Shown: piece by piece, positions 53,208 through 61,189 of the stretch
Position numbering within the stretch: position 1 is the first letter of the stretch
Layout of the letters: the number at the start of each line of letters is the position of its first letter
DNA from: Pseudomonas fluorescens
Lineage (GTDB): Bacteria; Pseudomonadota; Gammaproteobacteria; Pseudomonadales; Pseudomonadaceae
DNA length: 64,000 nucleotides
Assembly (NCBI GenBank): GCA_902825215.1
Contig: LR782234.1
Coordinates: 4,526,001-4,590,000 of the forward strand
Direction of reading: 5' to 3'
The notes under the pieces: model-generated
What the model was told of the DNA's origin: nothing
The model's input: only the letters and a program-made list of their open reading frames with translations
Database searches by the model: none
Program-made: the position numbers and the translations under genes

Positions 53208-53933
53208 CTATATACCAATGGTTTGAACTTTGGACAGGGCAACGGTGCCCTTGCCGGCCAGGTTGAGCATAAGCTCGCCGCCGGTCTGGCTGATCGTCAC
53301 GCTGTTGACGGTCGCTGGCAGGTAAGTCGCCAGGTCCGTCGCCGCGCCGTTGATCGGTGCGCTGGCCTTGAAGGTGTAAGTCCCGACCGGCACCACGGTG
53401 CCTGCGGTGTCCTTGCCGTCCCAGGTGAAGCTCGCGGCGCCGGCGGCGCGACTGCCCAGATCGATGGTGCGCACGGTCTTGCCGTCCTTGTCGGTGATGG
53501 TCACGGTGCCACCAGCAATGGACGACGGCACGGTGACCGAACCGGTCAGGCCTTTGCTCGGGTCATCGAGCTGCGCGGTGTTGGTCTGCACGATCACGTT
53601 ACGGCCAACCAGCGACGACGCTTGCAGCGCCTGCGACGAGTTGTAGTTGCCGGCCAGGCCACTCACGGTGGAGTTCAGCGTGGTGATGCCTTCAAGGCTG
53701 CTGAACTGCGCCAATTGGGCAACGAATGCGCTGTTGTCCTGCGGGTCGAGCGGGTTCTGGTTTTTCAGCTGGGTCACCAGCAACTGCAGGAACGCATCCT
53801 TGCCCAGCGCTTGTCCGCCGGTGCTGCTGTTGGTCGCCGAAGCGATGCCATCGGTGGTCGAACTGGTCTTTTTCGACGAGTTCGCCAGGATGTCATTCAT
53901 GCTCAGGGAGCTGGTGGTATCGGTAACGCTCAT
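53208..53933 (-). CDS. flgD: Flagellar hook capping protein FlgD
   Basis: A 241-residue hook-assembly scaffold. The FlgD signature ALGKDAFLQLLVTQLKNQNPLDPQDNSAFVAQLAQFSSLEG is complete in the N-terminal third, with Gly/Ser-rich C-terminal Ig- and tudor-like modules (VPSSIAGGTVTITDKDGKTV). It caps the growing hook and recruits FlgE. It lies between flgC and flgE on the minus strand. Confidence 0.95.
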   Translation of the reverse strand: MSVTDTTSSLSMNDILANSSKKTSSTTDGIASATNSSTGGQALGKDAFLQLLVTQLKNQNPLDPQDNSAFVAQLAQFSSLEGITTLNSTVSGLAGNYNSSQALQASSLVGRNVIVQTNTAQLDDPSKGLTGSVTVPSSIAGGTVTITDKDGKTVRTIDLGSRAAGAASFTWDGKDTAGTVVPVGTYTFKASAPINGAATDLATYLPATVNSVTISQTGGELMLNLAGKGTVALSKVQTIGI

Positions 53934-53948
53934 GGCAGTCGCCCCTTA

Positions 53949-54392
53949 TTACTGACCGAGGGTCAGCACCTTCTGCATCATGGTTTTGGCGGTGTTCATC
54001 ATTTCTGCGTTGGTCTGGAACGAACGGCTCGCGGAAATCATGTCAGCCATCTCTTCCACCACGTTGACGTTCGGGTAGTAGACGTAGCCCTTGCCGTCGG
54101 CCGCAGGGTGATTCGGCTCGTAACGCGCTTCGAGGTTGCTCTGGTCTTCGACCACACCGAGCACCTGCACGCCTTGACCGGCCGCGTCCTGGTTCTGGAA
54201 CAGCGAATCGCTGCCGCCGCTCTGGCCGCCCTGGAACATGGTGGCGAACACCGGGTGACGGGCGCGGTAGGTCTGGTCGATGCTCGACGAGACGGTCTCG
54301 GCGTTGGCGATGTTCGAGGCCACGGTGTTCAGACGCGTGGTCTGGGCGCTCATGCCGCTGCCGGCAATGTTGAAAACGCTGGACAGGGACAT
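53949..54392 (-). CDS. flgC: Flagellar basal-body rod protein FlgC
   Basis: A 147-residue proximal rod protein with the N-terminal FNIAGSGMSAQTTRLNTVASNIAN motif and a C-terminal NVVEEMADMISASRSFQTNAEM motif. It starts 3 bp after the flgB stop. It forms the flagellar rod with FlgB, FlgF and FlgG. Confidence 0.95.
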   Translation of the reverse strand: MSLSSVFNIAGSGMSAQTTRLNTVASNIANAETVSSSIDQTYRARHPVFATMFQGGQSGGSDSLFQNQDAAGQGVQVLGVVEDQSNLEARYEPNHPAADGKGYVYYPNVNVVEEMADMISASRSFQTNAEMMNTAKTMMQKVLTLGQ

Positions 54393-54395
54393 GGA

Positions 54396-54803
54396 TTACT
54401 CTCCGCGCAGGGCTGACACCAGCCCTTTGAATTTGCTGTTGAGCAGGGTGAAGCTGGCCTGGAAGCCGACCGCGTTTTCCGCGTAGTTGGACTGTTCCAG
54501 TTGAGCGTCCACGGTGTTCTGGTCGATCGAAGGCTGCATCGGCGTGCGATACATCAGCGACTCGTCGCCATTGCCCAGACCCTCAGCTTCGATGTGACGG
54601 CTGTTGGTCTTGTTGAGGGCGATGGTGCCGTTGGCGTTTTTCTGGCTCTGGGCTTCGAGTACTTTCGAGAAGTCCAGATCCCGCGCCTTGTAGTTCGGGG
54701 TATCGGCGTTGGCGATGTTGTTGGCCAGCACTTCGGCACGCTGGGCGCGGAAGCCCAAAGCCTTTTCGTGAATGCCGAGCGCTTTGTCGAAGCTGATGCT
54801 CAT
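54396..54803 (-). CDS. flgB: Flagellar basal-body rod protein FlgB
   Basis: A 135-residue proximal rod protein: MSISFDKALGIHEKALGFRAQRAEVLANNIANADTPNYKARDLDF is the family's N-terminus, ending NYAENAVGFQASFTLLNSKFKGL. The ATG at 54803 was chosen from this motif. A clear sigma-54 promoter lies about 45 bp upstream, so it is the first gene of flgBCDE. Confidence 0.95.
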   Translation of the reverse strand: MSISFDKALGIHEKALGFRAQRAEVLANNIANADTPNYKARDLDFSKVLEAQSQKNANGTIALNKTNSRHIEAEGLGNGDESLMYRTPMQPSIDQNTVDAQLEQSNYAENAVGFQASFTLLNSKFKGLVSALRGE

Positions 54804-54844
54804 GTCGGGAACCTTCAGGTGACCGGTTTTTCGTAACTGAGCTT

Positions 54845-54860
54845 TAGCAAGCGTCGTGCC
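54845..54860 (-). promoter_or_regulatory. Sigma-54 promoter of flgBCDE
   Basis: Minus-strand TGGCACGACGCTTGCT matches the -24/-12 consensus at every invariant base and lies about 42 bp before the flgB ATG. Hook genes depend on sigma-54 with FleR-type activators in Pseudomonas. Confidence 0.9.
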
Positions 54861-54994
54861 AGATTGCCAAACTCCCGGTTTCCGTGGCTTTGCGGGCGAT
54901 CGGCAAAGCGGCAATGCCAGAAAAGCGGCAACCGGCTTCCGCCAGATGCCGCTTTTCTGCCGCTTGGTTGCCTCTTACCACCACCGCCGGACAA

Positions 54995-55085
54995 CTGTGG
55001 GAGCGAGCCTGCTCGCGAAGGCGGCGTGTCAGAGGACAATTGTTTTACTGACGGACCGCCTTCGCGAGCAGGCTCGCTCCCACAG
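54995..55085. repeat. REP doublet, family 2
   Basis: Inverted copies of GTGGGAGCGAGCCTGCTCGC in the 368-bp gap between flgB and cheR. The gap also holds the flgB promoter and the cheR terminator. Confidence 0.87.
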
Positions 55086-55120
55086 GGGTTATTGGTGTCA
55101 GGAACAATTACGGCAGGCAC

Positions 55121-55155
55121 AAAAAAACGGGAGCCCCATGAGGGCTCCCGTTTTT
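55121..55155 (-). terminator. Intrinsic terminator of cheR
   Basis: AAAAAAACGGGAGCCC-CATGA-GGGCTCCCGTTTTT, bidirectional, 17 bp after the cheR stop on the minus strand. Confidence 0.87.
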
Positions 55156-55171
55156 CGTATTGCCGCAGCAA

Positions 55172-55999
55172 TCACTTGGCCTTGTAAATGATCCCCGGGC
55201 TGCACTGGACCATCTGATAGTGATCCGGCAGACCGTTCAGCGCTTCGGAGGCGCCAAGGAACAGATAACCGCCCGGCTTCAACGTGCTGTGAATGCGCAA
55301 CAGAATGTCCTTCTTCACTTCGGCAGAGAAGTAGATCAATACGTTGCGGCAGAACACGATGTCGAACTTGCCCAGCGCGGCATAGCTGTCGAGCAGGTTG
55401 AACGAGCGGAACTCCACCCGGCTCTTGATTGGTGCCTTGACCACCCAGCGCCCCGGCCCTTTCGGGTCGAAGTAGCGCTGCAGACGTTCCGGCGACAAAC
55501 CGCGGCCGATGGCCAGGCTGTCGTACTCACCGGTTTTGCAGTTGTTGAGCATAAGGCCCGACAGATCAGTGGCAACGATCTGCACGCCCATCTTCAACTG
55601 GCCGAGGTTGCTGCGCTCGAACTCGTCGATCGACATCGACAGCGAGTACGGTTCCTGACCCGACGAGCAGGCTGCCGACCAGATGCGCAAGCGCTGGTTG
55701 GGGCTGGCCTTGATTGCTTCCGGCAGTACCTTGTTCTTCAACACTTCAAACGGATAGGTGTCGCGAAACCACAGGGTTTCGTTGGTCGTCATGGCATCGA
55801 CCACCTGCTCGCGCAAACCGCTGCGCGGCTGGGTCTGGATGCGCTGCACCAGCTCACCCAGGGACTTGATGCCTTGCTGCTCCATCAGTTTGTTGAGACG
55901 GCTGGAGACCAGATACTGCTTGTTTTCACCGAGCAAAATGCCACAGGCCTTTTCCAGGAAGACCCGGAACTGTTCGAAATCCAAATTACCCGTAGACAA
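55172..55999 (-). CDS. cheR: Chemotaxis methyltransferase CheR
   Basis: A 275-residue SAM-dependent enzyme that methylates glutamates on chemoreceptors. It has the helical N-terminal domain (FRVFLEKACGILLGENKQYLV), the motif TTNETLWFRDTYPFEVL, the SAM loop IWSAACSSGQEPYSLSM and the region DIVFCRNVLIYF. It follows cheV by about 45 bp on the same strand. Confidence 0.95.
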   Translation of the reverse strand: MSTGNLDFEQFRVFLEKACGILLGENKQYLVSSRLNKLMEQQGIKSLGELVQRIQTQPRSGLREQVVDAMTTNETLWFRDTYPFEVLKNKVLPEAIKASPNQRLRIWSAACSSGQEPYSLSMSIDEFERSNLGQLKMGVQIVATDLSGLMLNNCKTGEYDSLAIGRGLSPERLQRYFDPKGPGRWVVKAPIKSRVEFRSFNLLDSYAALGKFDIVFCRNVLIYFSAEVKKDILLRIHSTLKPGGYLFLGASEALNGLPDHYQMVQCSPGIIYKAK

Positions 56000-56045
56000 T
56001 GGTGCCGCCTCTTAAATCGTGTTGATCACCAGGGACAGTAGGTCC

Positions 56046-56978
56046 CTAGCTGATATCTGCTGCTTTGATCCGGTCGACTACCCGGGATGCCAGGTCATCA
56101 GGACGGAATTTGGCCAGGAAGTCGTCGGCGCCGACTTTCTTCACCATCGCCTGATTGAATACCCCCGACAACGAAGTATGCAGGATGATATGGAGCTTTT
56201 GCATGCGTGCGTCGCCGCGGATTTCCGCCGTCAGGGTGTACCCGTCCATTTCCGGCATCTCGATGTCGGAAATCATCATCAGGAACTCTTCTTCCGGCTT
56301 CTTGCCTTCGTCGACCAGCTTGCGCAGGTAATCCAGCGCCTGCTTGCCGTCGTTCAGCGCCACCACTTCGACGCCGATCGTCTGCAGGCATCGGGTCACC
56401 TGCTTGCGCGCCACCGACGAGTCATCGACCGTCAACACCCGCAGCGACAACGCCTTGGTCTGGGTCTCGACATCGACCACGCCTACCGAAATCGCTTCCG
56501 GCGTCGGTGCGACTTCCGCCAGCACTTTTTCGACGTCGATGATTTCGACCAACTGATTGTCCACCCGCGTCACAGCCGTCAGGTAGTGATCGCGACCGGT
56601 GCCCTTGGGCGGCGGATGGATCTCTTCCCAGTTCATGTTGACGATGCGCTCCACCGAGCGGACCAGGAAACCCTGGGTCTTGGTGTTGTACTCCGTGATG
56701 ATCACGAACGGACTGTTCTTGTCTTTCAACGCTCCGGAACCGGTCGCCATTGCCAGATCGAGGATCGGAATGGTCGCCCCGCGAATATTTGCCACCCCGC
56801 ACACCACAGGACTGGACTTGGGCATCAACGTCAGCGACGGGCATTGCAACACTTCCCGTACCTTGAACACGTTGATGCCATAGAGCTGTTGCCCGTCGAG
56901 ACGGAACAACAACAGCTCCAGGCGATTCTGCCCTACCAGTTGCGTGCGCTGGTTCACCGAATCCATTACACCAGCCAT
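56046..56978 (-). CDS. cheV: Chemotaxis coupling protein CheV (CheW-receiver fusion)
   Basis: A 310-residue protein with an N-terminal CheW domain (ELLLFRLDGQQLYGINVFKVREVL, VCGVANIRGATIPILDLAMA) and a C-terminal receiver (LRVLTVDDSSVARKQV, phosphoacceptor in MMISDIEMPEMDG, Lys in FLAKFRPDD). CheV couples receptors to CheA and acts in adaptation. It is divergent from flgA with 82 bp between starts. Confidence 0.94.
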   Translation of the reverse strand: MAGVMDSVNQRTQLVGQNRLELLLFRLDGQQLYGINVFKVREVLQCPSLTLMPKSSPVVCGVANIRGATIPILDLAMATGSGALKDKNSPFVIITEYNTKTQGFLVRSVERIVNMNWEEIHPPPKGTGRDHYLTAVTRVDNQLVEIIDVEKVLAEVAPTPEAISVGVVDVETQTKALSLRVLTVDDSSVARKQVTRCLQTIGVEVVALNDGKQALDYLRKLVDEGKKPEEEFLMMISDIEMPEMDGYTLTAEIRGDARMQKLHIILHTSLSGVFNQAMVKKVGADDFLAKFRPDDLASRVVDRIKAADIS

Positions 56979-57033
56979 GCCCAGACTCCTACATCAACGC
57001 CAAGTGTTGTTGCGACGCACATTCATTGCTAAA

Positions 57034-57049
57034 CGGCACGGCGCTTGCT
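57034..57049 (+). promoter_or_regulatory. Sigma-54-like motif directly upstream of flgA
   Basis: CGGCACGGCGCTTGCT has the GG/GC spacing of a sigma-54 promoter. Its -12 lies only about 13 bp before the flgA ATG, so a transcript from it would have almost no leader. Confidence 0.5.
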
Positions 57050-57060
57050 TTTTAACCCGT

Positions 57061-57822
57061 ATGAACATTCAAACGACATTTTCCCGACACCTGACACCGC
57101 CTCTTCGCAGAGCGCTTGCCAGTGCGTGCGCCATTTGCTGCTTGTTCTTTGGCAGTCCTGCCAATGCTGATGCGGTTACCTTGCCTGACATGCTTATCGG
57201 CGTCACTCAGGGCTTTCTTGAGTTCACCGTAGAAGACTATCTGACGAGCAGTCAAACCGAAGGCCGTTATGAAATCGAAGTCAACCAGCTCGACCCGCGC
57301 ATGCGCATGCCGATGTGCGACAAGGAATTGACAGCGACGCTGGAAAGTCCGGCACGCCCTTTGGGCCGGGTCACGGTGAAGGTTCGCTGCGAGGGCACAT
57401 CGCCCTGGACGGTGTTCGTACCCGCTCAAGTCCGCCTGTTTCGCGAGATTGTGACGACCACGCGTGCGCTCAAGCGCGCCGGCATTATCGAGCCGCAGGA
57501 CGTGACCTTGCGCGAGCGCGACGTCAGCCAGATCAACCAAGGCTTTCTGACTTCGGTGGACGAAGCGATCGGACAGAAATTGACCCGACCAACGGTCGCC
57601 GATCAGGTCATCACCCAGGTCCATCTGGAACAGGCGGAAGTCATTCGCAAGGGTGATCAAGTGGTCATCACTGCACGCAGCGGGACACTGGCCGTACGCA
57701 TGCCGGGCGAAGCCCTGGCCAACGGCGGCCTGAAAGAACAGATCCGGGTAAAAAACCTCAACTCACAACGGGTGATCAAGGCGCAGGTCACCGCGCCGGG
57801 ACAAGTGGAAGTGGCCATGTGA
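57061..57822 (+). CDS. flgA: Flagellar P-ring assembly chaperone FlgA
   Basis: A 253-residue periplasmic chaperone for FlgI. The N-terminal signal peptide (LASACAICCLFFGSPANA) is followed by FlgA/SAF regions: TSSQTEGRYEIEVNQLDPR, MCDKELTATLESPA and LKRAGIIEPQDVTLRERDVS, and near the end VRMPGEALANGGLKEQIRVKN. No alternative start follows before the signal peptide, so the ATG at 57061 stands. It precedes flgM and flgN on the same strand. Confidence 0.92.
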   Translation: MNIQTTFSRHLTPPLRRALASACAICCLFFGSPANADAVTLPDMLIGVTQGFLEFTVEDYLTSSQTEGRYEIEVNQLDPRMRMPMCDKELTATLESPARPLGRVTVKVRCEGTSPWTVFVPAQVRLFREIVTTTRALKRAGIIEPQDVTLRERDVSQINQGFLTSVDEAIGQKLTRPTVADQVITQVHLEQAEVIRKGDQVVITARSGTLAVRMPGEALANGGLKEQIRVKNLNSQRVIKAQVTAPGQVEVAM

Positions 57823-57921
57823 ACGCCCTGTGAGAAAACTGGCGCGGACCTCCCGGCTTCCCTAAACTGTGTCGCAGCAGGACATACCGCGATGCAGCCC
57901 GGCGCATTGGAAAAATGTGCC

Positions 57922-57948
57922 TAAAGTTTTTCATGGGATAGCCGAAAA
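57922..57948 (+). promoter_or_regulatory. Sigma-28 (FliA) promoter of flgM
   Basis: TAAAGTTT, 11 bases, then GCCGAAAA: one mismatch from the FliA consensus and correct spacing. It lies about 36 bp before the flgM start, as expected for FliA-driven flgMN. Confidence 0.85.
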
Positions 57949-57983
57949 CATGGCAAGCGTCCAAATTCCCAGAGGTTTTTATC

Positions 57984-58310
57984 ATGGTCATCGATTTCAG
58001 CCGTTTGAACAGTTCCTCGTCACTGACAGGCAGCACACGTACCAGCAACGCCAAGGAAAGCGCTGAAAACAGCCCTTCCGCGCCGCTGAATACCCAGGCC
58101 GAGCAGGCCAATGCCGCCAAAAGCGGGGAGTCGGTACACCTCAGCAATGAGGCTCAACAGTTGCAGAAGGTCACTGACAAGCTGCGCGATCAGCCTGCTG
58201 TCGACAAAGCCCGTGTGGCCGAGTTGAAAGCCGCGATTGCCGATGGCAGCTATAAAGTCGACAGCAACCGTGTAGCCAGCAAACTGCTCAACTTCGAAGC
58301 CCAGCGCTAG
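57984..58310 (+). CDS. flgM: Anti-sigma-28 factor FlgM
   Basis: A 108-residue protein, disordered and Ser/Asn/Ala-rich in the first half, with the FlgM C-terminal sigma-binding segment (SVHLSNEAQQLQKV, DKARVAELKAAIADGSYKVDS, RVASKLLNFE). It holds FliA inactive until it is exported through the finished hook. It starts 36 bp after its FliA promoter. Confidence 0.93.
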   Translation: MVIDFSRLNSSSSLTGSTRTSNAKESAENSPSAPLNTQAEQANAAKSGESVHLSNEAQQLQKVTDKLRDQPAVDKARVAELKAAIADGSYKVDSNRVASKLLNFEAQR

Positions 58311-58358
58311 GCTTTTGCCGGCGCCAGGCTTTTGGACGCTTAAACCCCAAGGCCAGCC

Positions 58359-58826
58359 ATGCACGACACTACTTTATTGCAACTGATCGACGACGACTTT
58401 GCTCCAGCGCAAGAATTGCTGGAGTTGCTGCAAACCGAATCTCTCGCGTTGCACGGTCGTGACATGCCCCTGCTGGAAGAAATTCTGGCGCGCAAGCAGG
58501 CGTTGATCATTCTGCTGGAACAGCATGGCCGCAAGCGCAGCGAAATCCTCGCCAGCCTCAATCTGCCGACCGATCGCAACGGCCTGCAACAACTGGCCGC
58601 GCAATCGAGCATTGGCGAGCAGTTGTTGCGACAGGGCGACGCCCTGACCGATCTGATCGCGCAATGCCAGGCAGCCAACGTCAAGAATGGCCAGTCGATC
58701 CGCATTCAGCAGGCCACCACGGCCAATCAGCTGAAAATCCTCACCGGGGGCGAACCGCCAGCGTTGTACGACGCCAGCGGCACTTTTGCCAAGCCCGCCA
58801 AACCGCGTCCGCTCAGCCAGGCATGA
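58359..58826 (+). CDS. flgN: Flagellar chaperone FlgN
   Basis: A 155-residue, largely helical protein with the FlgN pattern (LLQLIDDDFAPAQELLELLQTESLALHGRDMPLLEEILARKQALI), a chaperone for the hook-filament junction proteins FlgK and FlgL. It follows flgM by 48 bp. flgK and flgL are not in this window. Confidence 0.9.
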   Translation: MHDTTLLQLIDDDFAPAQELLELLQTESLALHGRDMPLLEEILARKQALIILLEQHGRKRSEILASLNLPTDRNGLQQLAAQSSIGEQLLRQGDALTDLIAQCQAANVKNGQSIRIQQATTANQLKILTGGEPPALYDASGTFAKPAKPRPLSQA

Positions 58827-58914
58827 GCCGTTGATGCGCCAGCTCTATCAACCCGCGGAACATGCTGGCAAAATGCTGGCTAGTCGTCATATTTTGTCTG
58901 GAGATTGATAAACC

Positions 58915-59661
58915 GTGTCCAACGCCCTCAGCGCGGATGATGCTCCGCAGCCCCCTAAGGTGCTCACCACGCCACTGGAAATCTCCAGCAACCTGCGCCA
59001 GCTGCAGGACAGCCACGACCCGCTGATCATCACCTTCCACGAGCGCAGCCAGCGTTTTCAGAGTTACCTGATCAAGGTCGACCGTGAAACCGCAACGATC
59101 GCGCTGGACGAAATGATTCCACGTGATGGCGAGCGTTTCCTGCAGGCGGGCGAACCGTTCAAGGTCGAAGGTTTTCATGACGGCGTGCGCATCGCCTGGG
59201 AATGCAACGGCACACTGAACATCGAAGAATCCGAAGGCGATCGCTTCTACACCGGCGAGCTGCCGACCGAAGTGGTTTACCACCAGCGCCGCAACGCCTT
59301 TCGCGCCGCGCTGAAACTGACTGATCTGGTCAGCGTTGAACTGGGCGGCGAAAAACTCAAGGCGCCGATCCATGGCAAGTTGCTGGATATTTCCGCGACC
59401 GGTTGCAAGTTTCGTTTCGAAGGCGACATCACCGACCGCCTGCAACTGGGCCAGGTCTACGACCGCCTGATCGCCCCGCCGCTGTTCGGCAACCAGCCAA
59501 TCGCCGTCGAATTGCGCTACCTGCACTTCGAAGAAAAACTCAACATCACCTTCGCCGGCCTGCGTTTTCACAACATCAGCGGACCGGCCGCGCGCAACGT
59601 TGAGCGCTTCGTTTATCAGCTTCAGCGTGAAGCGCGGCGCTTTGATAAAGACGATCTCTGA
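58915..59661 (+). CDS. flgZ: PilZ-domain flagellar brake protein (YcgR/FlgZ)
   Basis: A 248-residue c-di-GMP effector. The N-terminal YcgR-type domain (FQSYLIKVDRETATIALDEMIPRDGE) precedes a PilZ domain whose RxxxR motif is visible in YHQRRNAFRAAL, with DISATGCKFRF as its second element. It lowers motility when c-di-GMP is high; P. fluorescens FlgZ is the same kind of protein. The start is GTG with CTGGAGATTG upstream. It closes the flgAMN run and ends at a strong terminator. Confidence 0.9.
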   Translation: MSNALSADDAPQPPKVLTTPLEISSNLRQLQDSHDPLIITFHERSQRFQSYLIKVDRETATIALDEMIPRDGERFLQAGEPFKVEGFHDGVRIAWECNGTLNIEESEGDRFYTGELPTEVVYHQRRNAFRAALKLTDLVSVELGGEKLKAPIHGKLLDISATGCKFRFEGDITDRLQLGQVYDRLIAPPLFGNQPIAVELRYLHFEEKLNITFAGLRFHNISGPAARNVERFVYQLQREARRFDKDDL

Positions 59662-59676
59662 GTCGTAGCGACCCAC

Positions 59677-59711
59677 AAAAAAGGGCAGTCCCTCACAGGA
59701 CTGCCCTTTTT
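59677..59711 (+). terminator. Terminator between flgZ and the MFS gene
   Basis: AAAAAAGGGCAGTCC-CTCAC-AGGACTGCCCTTTTT; strong and bidirectional between convergent genes. Confidence 0.9.
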
Positions 59712-59735
59712 CATGCGCAAGTGTTTATCTTCGAT

Positions 59736-61121
59736 TCAGGGCCGCGCGCCACTGATATCCGGCGCAGGCTTGTCATCTGCACTGCTCACATCATCTTCGG
59801 CCGAAGCTGTCTGCGGCTCGGCTGGCTCAGGTTCCGGCTCTGGACTGGACGGTGCCGGGTCCTGGACCATCTGCTCCTGCACCACCTGCTCATCGACGCG
59901 CGGGTCGAGCGCTGCCACCAGTGGCGAACTCGACATGCTGTCCGGCATGGCGACGTGATGCAGCGGCGCGTCATCAACCTGATGCAGATTGGTCACGGCT
60001 TTCGGCCGAATCCGCCACACAAGCACCAGTGCAAAGAAGCTGAAAAACGCATACAGACTCTGGCTGCCAAGAAACTTCATCAGCACGCCGGCCAGCAGCG
60101 GCCCGATGCTCGCGCCCACGCCGTAGGTCACCAGCAGCATCGCCGTCAGCGACACCCGTCGATCGCCCTCGACATGGTCGTTGGAAAACGCCACAGCCAA
60201 CGGATACAGACAGAACTGCACCAGCGAACACAGGAAGCCCACCACAAACAGCACTTCCAGCGGTACCTGCGGCAGCACCGCCAACGGCAGTGCCGCCACT
60301 GCCAGAAACCCGGCGAAGCAGCGAATCAGCAACGCCCGGTCGTAGCGATCGGACAACCAGCCCAGCGGCCACTGCACCAGCAAACCGGCAAAAATGCAGC
60401 TACCCATGAACAGACCGACCTGCTCGGTCGACAGCCCTTGCTGCGAGGCATACAGCGGCGCCAGACCGTAAAACGAACCGATGATCAAACCGGCGCCGAG
60501 CACCGTGCTCAACGATTGCGGCACCCGCTTGATAAAGAAGCGTGGCTCCATCGGCGCCGGATGCAGCGGGGCCGGGTGAATCCGCCGGGTCAGCGCCACC
60601 GGCACCAGACACAGCGCAAAGCACAGCGCGACCAGCATCAACAGCTCGAGCCCAAGGCCCGGGTGCATGACCAGAATCAACTGGCCGAGCACCAGGCCCA
60701 GATACGAAGCGATCATGTAACCGCTGAACACCAGACCGCGCTGATTGGCGTCCGCCTGCTCGTTGAGCCAGCTCTCGATCACCATGTACTGGCACATCAT
60801 GCCGAGGCCGACGATCGTCCGCAGCACCAGCCACGCCGGCAGCCAATCGACCAGACCATGGCCCAGCACTGCCGCTCCGACAATCCCCGCACACGCCGAA
60901 TAGGCGCGAATGTGCCCGACCCGGGCGATCAGCCGGTGACCGATCTTGCCGCCCAGTACCAGACCAAAATAGTTGGCGGCCATCAGCGCACCGACCCACA
61001 GGCCGTCGACGTTGTCCGCCGCCAGACGCAAGGCCAGATAGGTAGAGAGAAGGCCCGAGCCGATCAACATCATCAGCGAGGCGAAATACAGCGCTCGAAA
61101 GGATTTCCAGATTTGGCGCAT
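59736..61121 (-). CDS. MFS transporter with acidic C-terminal tail
   Basis: A 461-residue major-facilitator protein with about 12 membrane segments; the family loop appears as GKIGHRLIARVGHIRAY between segments 2 and 3 and again as GWLSDRYDRALLIR. It resembles YcaD/sugar-efflux-like members. The last 65 or so residues form a cytoplasmic Pro/Glu/Asp-rich tail (PAPSSPEPEPEPAEP), unusual for the family. The substrate is unknown. It runs alongside the glutamine-synthetase-like gene on the same strand. Confidence 0.85.
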   Translation of the reverse strand: MRQIWKSFRALYFASLMMLIGSGLLSTYLALRLAADNVDGLWVGALMAANYFGLVLGGKIGHRLIARVGHIRAYSACAGIVGAAVLGHGLVDWLPAWLVLRTIVGLGMMCQYMVIESWLNEQADANQRGLVFSGYMIASYLGLVLGQLILVMHPGLGLELLMLVALCFALCLVPVALTRRIHPAPLHPAPMEPRFFIKRVPQSLSTVLGAGLIIGSFYGLAPLYASQQGLSTEQVGLFMGSCIFAGLLVQWPLGWLSDRYDRALLIRCFAGFLAVAALPLAVLPQVPLEVLFVVGFLCSLVQFCLYPLAVAFSNDHVEGDRRVSLTAMLLVTYGVGASIGPLLAGVLMKFLGSQSLYAFFSFFALVLVWRIRPKAVTNLHQVDDAPLHHVAMPDSMSSSPLVAALDPRVDEQVVQEQMVQDPAPSSPEPEPEPAEPQTASAEDDVSSADDKPAPDISGARP

Positions 61122-61189
61122 CGGCGTTCCGAGCGGCTCCTTGCAGTAGATTACGGGCTAACAAGCGCTAGCCCGATGGCGACAGTACG

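Noticed and set aside
54870..54900. Second sigma-54-like sequence upstream of flgB (TGGCATTGCCGCTTTGC on the minus strand).
   Set aside because: The distance between GG and GC is 2 bp too long for sigma-54.
28918..55085. Intergenic inverted repeats considered as CRISPR or as IS ends.
   Set aside because: They are dispersed REP-type palindromes without regular spacers or a transposase.
56979..57060. FliA-type promoter for cheV on the minus strand (TAAAAAGC ... GCCGTTTA).
   Set aside because: The spacer is 9 rather than 11 bp and the -10 match is poor.
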